DNA from: Hydrangea macrophylla
Lineage: Eukaryota; Streptophyta; Magnoliopsida; Cornales; Hydrangeaceae
Direction: 5' to 3'
DNA length: 64,000 bases
NCBI GenBank assembly: GCA_033977485.1
Contig: CM066982.1
Span: forward strand, 14,189,218-14,253,217
The notes beneath the pieces were generated by a model. That model was given only the letters and a program-made list of their open reading frames with translations. It did no database searches and was not told the DNA's origin. The translations under genes were made by a program, and so were the position numbers. This document shows, one piece after another, positions 22,972-33,429 of this stretch (its first letter is position 1; each line of letters begins with the position of its first letter).

Positions 22972-25058
22972 TATAACACCCGCATTTGTGTTATTACATT
23001 TGCATTACATTGTCATGCGTGGTAATGTGATGTGGCGTGTCTTTTGGCACATGGTTGAGTGAGTTTTGACTCACGAGTTGATTTGGGTGTCTGTATTAGA
23101 GAACCCTTTGAAACTATTGTGATTGAGGATTTATTGTTTTGACGTCTCTCCGAGTATGAGATGGTTATTGTGGAGCACTTTAAATGTTTATCTGAAAATA
23201 AATGTTTACCTGTGTATTGCAATATCTGTATTATTTTCTGGCTTAGAATATATTTCTGTTGTTAGATTTAGTATCCTGGTGAGGACGAATGAACACGCTA
23301 TTAATTTGGTAGGCTAATTAGCAACTTCGGAAACGTCATGTAGAAATTCGCGTTTTAGCGACCAAACGAAACTTAGTCGAACACTTTTATAATTTTGAGG
23401 TTTCACTCGTAAAGCTATGAATAAGCTGTATAGAAAGTTTCAGAGACTGATTAGAAGTTTGGAAAACTCATGGGGAGGTAAACGTAATTTCCAAAAGAGT
23501 TGTCTATATATAGATAGAGATGGATCTTTAGATTTTTGTAAGCTTAACCTAAAGCTCAAGAAGGAGGCCAAAAGGGGGCTAGAGGGAGATTTAGTTGCTT
23601 AGAGCTTTGCGACGCCAAACGACGACTTTCTGTCAGTCTGTTTTCTCCTATATTTCATATTCGAGCTCCTCGAGGTAAGAACTTCGTTTTGATACCTATT
23701 AGGGCCTGTTTGGCTAAGTTTTTCGAAAAGCCTTTTTCTAGAATTTTTCATAAAAGTTGATAAATGGAATTTTGATCCATAGGAATTGTACTAGACGGAC
23801 TTCTGCACGTTCCTTGTGCACGGGTTTTCTTCAGATTGAATTATAGGAGTATTACTCAGAGGTGAGTGATTCAACTATGTTTTTGGAATGGTTTCTTGAC
23901 ATGTATTCATGTTTTGTGTGAATAGCATGTATTAATTCTTAGAGATATATTGTGTAGTTCATATTGAGCATTTATATTGATAAGTAGGCTCAATAGCATG
24001 GTGATATGTTTTGATTACCGCGAGTATGGTGATATGTATTTGAGCATGTTAAGTTGCTTATTTGGGTCAGAAGGAGCACGTGGTCACCGTGCCATTTTGT
24101 GGAGCCGATATAGGCATTAAGGTCGCACGATTGAAGAGAAGAATCGTGGATCTTACCCTTTCGCGTGGACTTATTGGCGAGGAGTCGCGGATTGGGAGTA
24201 TGGACGGGCACGTGAGTCTCCGGCGACTAGTATGAATTGTAGAGATGTGAATGCGGACATGTTTATCATTCATGTGCATATGTTGTTTTATTCACTAAGC
24301 GTTAGCTTAAACAAATCGAAATATGTGTGGTTATTCAAATAACCATTGCAGGTGTAAATGCTGGCGAGGAATCGCAGAAGTGAGCACGAGGGTTGGGAGT
24401 TCACTTGGGAGGCAACTTGAATGTTAACCTTGTAGTTTTGGGACAATAGGATGTTGTAATAAGACTTTTTATTGTTTTAACTTATATTTAACTTCGTATG
24501 ATAGAATGGATTTTTAAACCATTGTAATAGTTAGTGACATGTTGTAATCCTGCTTTAGAAATGTTTTAATATAGCTAGGATTACTTTGAATTGAATTTGG
24601 ATTGAGTGGTTGATCATTGGTGAAAGTTAGGAAGCTTTTAAAACTTGAAATTCTGCAGAATGGGCTACTGTCAGGGGAGCAGTCGACGGGGCAGTCGACG
24701 GGGCAGTCGACGGGACAGTGCAGTTTAGCTACTGCTTCTTAATATGGTAAAAGCAGTCGACGGGGCAGTCGACGGGACAGTGCAGTTTAGCTACTGCTTC
24801 TTATTATGGAAAAAGCAGTCGACTAGGCCATGCCTCAGTCGACTGGACCTCTGTAGGTTAATGTGTTCTTTTTGTTCTGCCTGCTGTAGTCGACTGAGGT
24901 CCCGACCCAGTCGACTGAACCTTTGGTTTTAAAAATGTGTTTTGTTTTTCCTCTGCGTGTGTTCTTCAAACCTAATTTTGGGAACGTTAATGAATTGGTT
25001 TAGCCTCGGTGGCGTGCCACGGGCTTCGATTTCGCTATTGTGGGACCGGGCTGTGACA
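22972..25058 (+). repeat. Nested element 3' LTR
   Basis: 2087 bp, nearly identical to 17047-19110. It has an expanded GTCGAC repeat tract (about 24680-24912). Confidence 0.92.
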
Positions 25059-25063
25059 TTTAA

Positions 25064-25740
25064 GTCATACTATAAGCGATAAAGTGAGCCAATTTGGTGA
25101 ATCGATCCACAATTACCGAAACAACGTAATGATTCTGCCTTGACCTTGGCATTCCTATGACGAAATCCATCGTAATGTGCTCCCATTTCCATCCAGGAAT
25201 TGGTAGTGGCTGTAACAATCCTCCTGGTTTCTGGTGTTCAGCTTTAACTTGCTTGCAGGTCATGCATTTAGATACATAATCTACTATGTCTCTCTTCATT
25301 CCATCCCACCAGAAGTTCCTTTTTAGATCCTTGTACATTTTTGTTCCTTCGGGGTGAACAGTCAGTCTTGACTTGTGTGCCTCATCCAATATATCTTTTC
25401 TTAGGTTGTCCTCATTGGGTACACAGAGTCGATTGCGACATCTAAATCCTCCATCTACTCCTATATTCCACTCGGCGGGGTCCTTTGTCGCTGCTTTTTC
25501 AAACCATTGACGAAGTCCTTCGTCCTTTCCTTCAGCTTCGAGAATACGACTTATGAGCGTTGGTTGTACTACAAGACATCCAAAGAGTCGTCCTTCGCTA
25601 GATTCAGCAATTTGAAACTCAAATTCTGTTAACACCTCTAATGCTTTCCATTCTCTAAACATGAGAGAAGATACGATGAGTTTGTGGGGTTTCCGACTTA
25701 GTGCGTCAGCAACAACGTTTGCTTTGCCAGGGTGGTACTA
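25064..25740 (-). pseudogene. Gypsy integrase N-terminal half
   Basis: The frame 25060-25662 contains the HHCC zinc-binding motif (HKSRLTVH followed by CMTC) and the first catalytic Asp of the integrase core (TMDFVIGMPRSR). It ends at the nested element. A stop at 25738-25740 separates it from RNase H. Confidence 0.9.
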
Positions 25741-25782
25741 CAGCGTGAAATCGTAGTCCTTTAACAATTCCATCCATCGTCG

Positions 25783-27099
25783 CTACCTCATGTTCAATTC
25801 CTTTTGAGAAAACAGGTATCTCAGGCTCTTGTGATCTGAAAATAGATCGAACTTTTCTCTGTAGAGGTAGTGCCTCCAAATCTTGAGTGCAAAGGTGATT
25901 GCAGCTAGTTCCAGATCGTGCGTAGGATAGTTAAGCTCATGGGGTTTCAACTGTCGTGATTCATACGCTATCACTCTTCTGTCCTGCATAAGCACACATC
26001 CAAGTCCTTGATGTGATGCATCACTGTAAATGGTGAATTGTTCACCGCTCTTCGGTATTACAAGCATTGGCCCCGTGGTTAACCTCTTCTTTAAATCTTG
26101 AAACGCGCATTCATGCTTGTCGTTCCATTCATATTTCAAGTCCTTTTTGGTCAGTCCAGTAAGAGGGGCTGCGATCTTGGAGAATCCTTCCACGAATCTC
26201 CGGTAGTATCCAGCTAAACTAAGAACACTTCGGACTTCCGTTGCTGTGGTCGGTCGATTCCAATCCAAGACAACGTCGATCTTTGCCGAATCCACTGCTA
26301 TTCCTTCTTTCGAGACAACATGTCCCAAAAATTTGACTTCCTTTAGCCAGAACTCGTACTTGCTGTACTTCGCATATAAGTGATTATCTCGGAGAGTCTG
26401 AAGTGCTATCTTCACATATCCTTTGTGTTTTGCCTCTGTCCTAGAGTAGATGAGGATATCATCTATGAACACAATGATGAACTGATCCAGGTAAGGTCTG
26501 AAGACTCGGTTCATTAAGTCCGTGAATACTGCTGGGGCATTAGTTAATCCGAACGGCATAACCAGGAATTCATAATGTCCATACCTGGTTTTGAAAGTCG
26601 TCTTGAGTACATCCTCGGGTCGGACGAGCAATTGATGGTATCCAGATTGTAGATCTATCTTTGAAAATGTCGTAGCTCCTTGTAGCTGATCGAATAGATC
26701 GTCAATTCTCTGTAGTGGGTACCGATTCTTGATTGTGACCTTGTTCAATTCTCTGTAGTCGATACAGAGTCAAAGTGTTTCATCCTTCTTCTAGACGAAT
26801 AATACCGGTGCTCTCCATGGTAAAGTGCTTGGATGAACAAATCCGAGGTCCTGAAGTTCTTGCACTTGTGTCTTTAGTTCTTGCATCTCCATTGGGGCCA
26901 TTCGGTAAGGTGTCTTCGATATCGGTGAGGTTCCAGGCATCAGCTCGATGCAGAAGTCGATGATTCTTTTGGGTGGTAATCCTTTAACTTCTTGGAAAAC
27001 ATCTTCAAAATCTTGAACTACGGGAATTTGGTTAATAGGAATCTCAGCACTCGTGGTTCTAAGGGTAGCTAGGCAGTTGGTGAGGAAAACGTCACACAA
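25783..27099 (-). pseudogene. Gypsy reverse transcriptase and RNase H
   Basis: The RT catalytic box FIDDILIYS is intact. RNase H residues are visible (YSDAS, HDLELAA, SDHKSL). In-frame stops at 26791-26793 and 26770-26772 lie before the fingers domain, and another at 25783-25785 lies near the end of RNase H. The domains are therefore well preserved but untranslatable as one protein. The frame 26791-27099 holds the start of RT. Confidence 0.93.
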
Positions 27100-27180
27100 G
27101 GGATTGCACTTGAAATTAAATGGTTCACCATCAGGTGCTGAAAAGAATATGGATTTGCTAGCACAATCTAACTTGACATG

Positions 27181-27435
27181 CTATTTTGCGAGCCAATCGA
27201 TTCCTAGGATCACGTTGAATTCCTTCATCGACAAAACTATCAAATCAGTGGGGAGATTCTGATCTTTCAAGTTTAGAGGGCAGTCCTTGCATACTCTTTC
27301 CAACTTAATGCTCTTTCCTAGAGGTGACGTAGCGTTCAAAGTTATATCCATTGTTTGGGGCACTAAGCCTAAGCGTTGCACGAATCTAATTGAAATAAAT
27401 GAGTTCGATGCACCAGTATCAAACAAAGCTTTCAC
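27181..27435 (-). pseudogene. Gypsy aspartic protease
   Basis: An 84-residue frame has the active-site motif FDTGASNSFIS and the VILGIDWL block typical of gypsy proteases. A stop after LAK separates it from RT. Confidence 0.9.
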
Positions 27436-27573
27436 TTGACTATTAAAGAGAGTCAGAGTACCTTCCAGATTCTCCTGCTCCTCTTCATCAAATCCTGCCT
27501 CCTCAGGAATAATAGCATTGAGACGAGCCTGTCCTTAAGTTGACGCTCCATAGTAACCGCCTCGGGGCGCTTT

Positions 27574-27693
27574 ACAATCTTTAGACATATGTCCCTTCTT
27601 GTTGCAGTTAAAGCAGACTACATCTACACGACTGTTCTTCTTCGGGGCACGATAATCCTTAGACATATGTCCAGGGAATCCGCAGTTAAAGCA
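27574..27693 (-). pseudogene. Gag zinc knuckles (one intact, one broken)
   Basis: The minus strand at 27574-27615 encodes a perfect CCHC knuckle (CFNCNKKGHMSKDC). A second at 27652-27693 reads CFNCGFPGHMSKDY, with the last Cys replaced by Tyr. Confidence 0.85.
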
Positions 27694-27877
27694 GACTCCG
27701 GGGGTTATTACTTGTGGTTCCTGAGTGTCCCTGGGGTGGAGTTGGCTTAAACGGCACAGTTGGTTTATTGCGGAATAGAGCTATTTACGACTTTTTCTCA
27801 CCATTCCAGCTTCTCTTGAATCCTTGGTTGCGAGCTGGGGCTTGTCTCGGTCCCTGATTAAATCTCGGAGGGGGTGG

Positions 27878-28629
27878 TCAGTTTACGAAATGCTTCTGTT
27901 CATGACCGGTGATTTCCTCGAAGCCATGGGCCATTCCTACTAAAGCTTTGAAAGTTTGATTCAGGTGGTCATAGGTCAGCTTCTGCAGAGGTAGGGAAAG
28001 TCCTAGGTGATACTTCTTGTTCCTCTTCTCTGGGGTATCGATCATGTGGTGCGCAAATCGAGAAAGACGCTCGAATTGCACTGTATACTCTCGTACAGTG
28101 CGGTTACCTTGCACCAAGTCAATAAATTCCTTCTCCTTTTTGTTCCTTTCTGTCTGGGGAAATAATTCTCTAGGAACAGTTCCTTGAATGCCGTCCATGA
28201 CATCCTTTGTGCGGCTCCTCCTAGTGTTGCTTTCTCTGATTCCCACCAGTCAACTGTAGCATAGGTCAACTGATACGTAGCCAGTCGACGTTTCTCAACT
28301 TCAAAGCATCCCAGTGTATCAAAGATGATGTCTAGTCCACGAAGCCACTGCTCTGCTTCCCACGGCTCAGTCATTCCATTAAACTTGTCTGGTCGCATTG
28401 CACGGAATCGTTCCACCGTACGATCCTCTTGTGGTCTGGGTAGAACTGCGAAATTGACATTAGCATTGTTGTTGTTGCTTGGGCCGTGATTATTTCTGAT
28501 GTGCTCCAAGCGTTGTAAGAACGCACCAAACACTCCAGTGGGATCCATTCCAGCAGGAATTGGTTCCGGTGCTCCTCCAGCTGGGTTAGGAGGTCCTAAA
28601 CGTCGGTTTCTCCTGGGTCTGTCTGCCAT
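27878..28629 (-). pseudogene. Gypsy Gag, frameshifted
   Basis: The frame 28042-28629 starts MADRPRRNRR and holds the retrotransposon gag domain (FRAMRPDKFNGM, WEAEQWLRGL, TYATVDWWES). It shifts frame between about 28150 and 28240 into 27878-28246 (VREYTVQFERLSRFA). Together they cover the usual chromovirus Gag. Confidence 0.88.
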
Positions 28630-28829
28630 CGATTGTTTAGTTTACCTACAAAAGTATTCTACTTAGAACTTATATACAAGATTTATCTGGGGGTCTATGA
28701 ATACATAAACAGACAAGCAAAATGTGGGATAATGATTACATAAGAGAAATTTGAAATACAACTTTTACATATATATCTATCAAAATGTGGGATTATAATC
28801 CTAATACAACATAAGCTAACTAGGGCGTG

Positions 28830-29294
28830 CTAATCCTCTAGTTGTGAGAATTCTTCTGAGATATCCCTCTCTTCAGGCGGGGTAAATGACATCCATCTTT
28901 CATTGTCCCAACCTACTGGCCAGTTATGATCGTACGTATGTAGTGTTTCTTTCTCTATGAGGTCTTCATTGGCCATGTCTATCTCCATTTCTTCATCATC
29001 TGAACTGTCAGGTGGGTTGGCAGAAATCTCTAGAGGTGTTATCTCACTCTGTGCTTCTTCCAAGTTGATCACTGCAGGGTTATCAAGAATGTTAGGAATT
29101 TCATCCACCTCTATAGGTACTAGGAAGGGTACTATGACTATATGACGCACGGTCATGGGGACATTTTTCATAAAGAAGAGACACCTCATTAACTTTCCTA
29201 TCTTTTTACAAGTTTGATGTCTAAAAGCAGCACCAATGTAAACTAGACCTTGGGGAAAGGCTTCTTTGTGATTCTCCATACTACCTGTTTGCAA
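28830..29294 (-). CDS. Extra open frame between PBS and gag, unknown function
   Basis: This frame of 154 codons lies in the untranslated leader of the gypsy element, about 95 bases from the PBS and about 200 bases before gag. The N-terminal third is basic/hydrophobic. The rest is strongly acidic (SSDDEEMEIDMANEDLIEKE) and ends SQLED. It is intact although the pol genes are broken. I recognise no family. It may be a captured or lineage-specific leader ORF, or a chance frame. Confidence 0.45.
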   Translation of the reverse strand: MQTGSMENHKEAFPQGLVYIGAAFRHQTCKKIGKLMRCLFFMKNVPMTVRHIVIVPFLVPIEVDEIPNILDNPAVINLEEAQSEITPLEISANPPDSSDDEEMEIDMANEDLIEKETLHTYDHNWPVGWDNERWMSFTPPEERDISEEFSQLED

Positions 29295-29389
29295 GAAAGG
29301 CTATTTTAGTATCGGTTGTCGTTTCTAAACTACATTAAGGTTCTTAACTTAAGGGTGTCAGACAGTCAGCGAGCACAACTAAACCTAGT

Positions 29390-29401
29390 GCTCTGATACC
29401 A
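29390..29401 (-). other. tRNA-Met primer-binding site of gypsy element
   Basis: TGGTATCAGAGC on the minus strand, seven bases from the 5' LTR end. Confidence 0.85.
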
Positions 29402-30148
29402 AAAATCCTGTCACGCCCCGGAGTAGCCAAAAATAGGAAAATTTTAAAATTTTCTTTCTGGACCCGTAGGGAATGACGAGTTACATAAATGATAAAATTG
29501 ACCTGTCCGTGGAATATATTAATATAATTATATATCAGAGTAAGGCATTGCAAAAGCGTCTAATGGTATTCATGGGGGAACTTAAAGTGTTTTGCTACTT
29601 AGGCTATTACAGAAGTTCCAAATGAAAACCACAAAAGATAAGTTTGGGCGATCGATGCCACTTAAATTATTACATAACAAAAGATAGCTGTTTAAAACAT
29701 AAAAGAAGTCCTAATACGAAAGTAGGCCAGAGTCCTTCTTCTAGCTGCCAAACTCATAACCTTCGTTATCATACTCTTCCTGATAGTGTGCCTCAGGATC
29801 ACCTTCCTGGTAGTTCCCATCTTGAGGATAGTGATATTCACCTTCAGGGTTACCTTGATAATCCTCCTCATTATAACCTAGATGTAAAATGTCCAGGGCA
29901 GGGAAGGAGCCGTTAGCTTTTGAAGCTAAGTGAAATCGTCTTAACTGATCACTCCTAATACATTTAAGGATATACAGATACAACAATATCTTGAAACAAT
30001 ATTAATGAACATATGACATGGTAGTATGACGACACAATGCAGTATCGATATATTCGACTTTAACTCCACCATGGACACCACAACTGACTCATGTAACTTG
30101 TTACATTACCAGTGTAACGCCGTTAGCTTAGAGTAGAATGATTACATT

Positions 30149-30433
30149 GCTATCGTCGCCTAGCATGGCCCTATAGCAAATTTTGACTTTAAAAGAGTGT
30201 AATCATTGGACTCTTAGGTCCTCTGATCTTTCCGGGAGAATAGAATAGTTACAGTGCTATCGTCGCCTAGCATGGCCCTATAGCATTCGAAAGGTAACTA
30301 TTGTATTCAGATGGATACTTTGCTATCGTCGCCTAGCATGGCCATATAACGTATCAACCATCAACTCATACATAACTTCAATGATTTCAGTGGAAACTCT
30401 GGCTATCGTCGCCTAACAGGCCCTATAGCAGTT
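30149..30433. repeat. Four-copy GCTATCGTCGCCTA repeat in gypsy LTR
   Basis: A core of about 29 bases (GCTATCGTCGCCTAGCATGG to ATAGC) occurs at 30149, 30256, 30322 and 30402 with irregular spacers. Its ends GCTAT/ATAGC can pair. It is absent from the other LTR because of the deletion there. Confidence 0.85.
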
Positions 30434-32567
30434 TCATCGTTGTTCCCATTTACTTGACTGTACCACTCGGACCACTGCGGTCCATTCAACATGTATGATA
30501 ATATGACTGGGTTAGTCCCCGTGACTAACCATGCAGACGTCAACATTGACCTCATGACTCGACCATGTTCATATGAATGTTCATGTGACTGTATAAATGT
30601 GAAAACATAATAAACACGAATGTCAATGATTATTAACTAGACATAGAGTATAGTTAACTAACATGCGTTCATCATATAAGTAGGAATCTCAACATTCACA
30701 TGATTAATACTTATTAGTATCTTCCACACAGGACGCACTGGGTATACATATATGTACAAAGAATAATTTTATAATATACCAAGTGAGTTAGGATGACTCA
30801 CCTCGAAGCGGGTGTGTAGAAACAAGCGTAACGGTGGTTCCTACATAGTATAAGAATTTATAGGATGTTGATTAATAAGCGTACTAAAATCAATGGCATA
30901 ATGGTAATTGTGTTGGGTGGGTCCCTAAACCTCAACATGATGATCTAGACATCATTTTGAGTCTAACGCCATTGACTAGACTCAAATCGGAGTCCGTCGC
31001 ATAAAAAGGCTGGATTTTCTATACCAGTTTGGGCCCTAGAGATAAGCTATATTTTTTACCGTGTCGAAAGGTCACCAAACTTTAAGGGGATGTTCTAGAC
31101 ATTATTCTAAGATTCTGGAAACTGACCGCGTATTTTTTTGAGCTACGGTTTATTTATTACGAATTATTGAAGTTCTAAACGTCTAATAATAGACGTAGGA
31201 ACACCCTAATTATAAAATATATTTTAGGAAGACATTTGTTGCTTGAAAATATTTTTATTAAATACTAGGCCTCAAATTAGGCTAGTGATATTTTTCTCAT
31301 AATTTTTGGAGTCCATTTGGTATTTAAATAATTTAATTATAAACAAACCGGCTTTTAATAATAATTAACAATTTATTAGAAATACTAAAGTTTTGAGTTT
31401 TATAAATAATAATTTATAATATAAAGGCATTAGGCCTTAGGAAAAGTTGATAAAATTTTCCTATACTTAAATGTAGCCATTAGGTATTTATTACCTAATT
31501 ATTTTTCTTTAAAACTAATACTTATTATTTATTACAACTAAATAAACAATAAGTATATTATATTAAAATTACATTGCTCTCCATAATATAAAGTTACTAT
31601 CAAAAATAATATTTCAGATTATTTAAAATATAATTTTTGAGTATTTAAAACTATTTTAAAAATCATTTAACAAATTTAACAACTATTCATAACTTATTTA
31701 TAACTTTTTATTATTATTTATTTGTACACAATATATAAATAATAATGTATTTATTTACTAATCTCGGTTAACAGATTAAATTAATAACTAATAATTGTTG
31801 AAACAGTTTATAAAAACCTTAATCAGGATTAACAGAATAATTATAAATATATATAAACAATAATTCAAGGGTTATAACTAATATTAACTTAGTTAAATAC
31901 CCGCGGGTCAACCCTGATCCGACCCGTACCCATGGGTTACCCATTAACACAAACAAATTGATCCAACTTAAAAGATCCGACCCGTGGATCCACGACCCAA
32001 CCCGCTACCCATATATACACGCACCCTAAACCGACCCTACCCGAAACTCGACCCGACCCGTGGGTAAATGATATAACCCTTTTTCAAACGGGTTGTTTCT
32101 TCTTCACAAAAATCTCGCCGCCACCGACGACGCGGGTCTTGCCGGAAAAAATTTCTCTCCTCATATCTCTCTCATTTCCCCATAGAGATCGACGAATCCA
32201 ACGCCAATAGGTCTGGTTTGGGACCCTCTATCACATAGTGTGAGCTTAGAACTGGGTTCATTTGTTTTCCTAACCCACTATGAGATTATTCTCAGGGTTG
32301 TTTCTGCTTTTAGGGGGGGGCTCCTGAGACTACAAGGGTCTGTTTGGTATGGTTTTTGGGCCCTCTAATTGAGTTTGAAATTTCGAGCTCCGGTGAGTGA
32401 GCTTTAATGGTGATTAGAGTTCACAGAGAGCTTAAGGCTCTGTTTGGTTCGTGTAAGAAGGGTCAGGGCGTGTGTGTGAGGGTGTGAGAGATATACAGAA
32501 TAAATTAGAGAGGTGGGGTTTACCTTAGTGGTCTCGGGTCTTCTCTCTATCTCCTCCGTCTCCGACG

Positions 32568-32570
<3 letters not shown>

Positions 32571-32610
<40 letters not shown>
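32571..32610. repeat. (CT)20 microsatellite
   Basis: Uninterrupted TC run inside the gypsy 5' LTR. Confidence 0.95.
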
Positions 32611-32613
<3 letters not shown>

Positions 32614-33429
32614 GTCTCCTTCTCTCTTTCCCGGTGGTTTTCTTGAGTGTGTGGAGTGTGAAAAGGTATGGCACTGGGTAGTGGTGTATGTGTGTAGCAT
32701 GTCTCTCTCAACTCTCGGTGACCCTCTCTTATTCTCAATAGTTCTTCTATATACACAATCCTACATGTGTATACACACATATCTATATATTCAGATGTGA
32801 TCAGATTCTCAAATATGTTTAGATTAGATGGAGCAATGTGATGGATTTGAGGGGATGCGGGTAAGTGTGCGCCGGTGGTGGGGGTGTGGGTAATGTCCGG
32901 CGGGTGGTAGGGGTTTGTTTGGGGTAACGTTGTTATCCAATGGGTATAGCCTTATAGGTTGGTTAGGCTAGTACAATGCCATATAAGGCAAGATTCCAAC
33001 TTTCCATTTTTGTATAGTTTTGCCGTCGCTTAGGAATACGTGTCGCACAGTCTAATTCAAATACAAAAATTACGGGTTTACGCGTACAGTCAGTCAGAGT
33101 TGCAACTTACAGTCCAAGTTAATTAATAACTATATACGCGTAAGCATGTGTTTAAGTCTCCGAGATTAACAATACTGAAAAGAAAATACGAACAAAATAC
33201 GGGGACCAGTTTTATTAATCGCAAAAATTTTACGGGTATTACAGCTTCAGGATGTCATGCTTCATAGGGATGGCCTGGGAGAGTTAACCCCTTATCATAA
33301 TAATAGCATGATTCCACTCGTATTACTTCATGACTTGTTATTACCGTTTGAACTTATTTCTTAGGATTTCAGTCTATAGGTTGGTTTACCATCATGAGTG
33401 ACTCAACTGTCTATGGGCTTTAATCCCAT

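Larger units (their letters stand above)
17047..25058 (+). mobile_element. Non-coding LTR retrotransposon nested in gypsy integrase
   Basis: LTRs at 17047-19110 and 22972-25058 start TATAACACCC and end TGACA. The flanks are TGTAA (17042-17046) and TTTAA (25059-25063), a 5-bp TSD with one mismatch. A tRNA-Met-type PBS (TGGTATCAGAGC, 19116-19127) and a polypurine tract (22958-22970) fix the plus orientation. The 3.86-kb interior has no long ORF. At 20597-20633 it faintly recalls the region just upstream of gypsy RT. It is best called a LARD-like or decayed gypsy derivative. The LTRs differ at few positions, so it is younger than its host element. Confidence 0.9.
12989..33243 (-). mobile_element. 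Ty3/gypsy chromovirus (Tekay/Del-like), complete structure with nested insertion
   Basis: Two LTRs (12989-16062 and 29409-33243) start TGTC and end TTACA and are flanked by the identical 5-bp TSD GCTTC (12984-12988, 33244-33248). On the minus strand the order is 5' LTR, tRNA-Met PBS, extra ORF, gag, zinc knuckles, protease, RT, RNase H, integrase, chromodomain, polypurine tract, 3' LTR. Long LTRs and a C-terminal chromodomain fit the Tekay/Del clade. Several in-frame stops and frameshifts make it defective. Confidence 0.93.
29409..33243 (-). repeat. Gypsy 5' LTR
   Basis: 3835 bp. It retains a segment (29608-30478) missing from the 3' LTR and a CT microsatellite (32571-32610) much shorter in the partner. 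The frame 29741-29986 within it is not a recognised gene. Confidence 0.92.

Noticed and set aside
30149..30433. CRISPR-like spaced repeats
   Set aside because: Plant LTR context, irregular spacing and no cas genes; it is an LTR-internal repeat.
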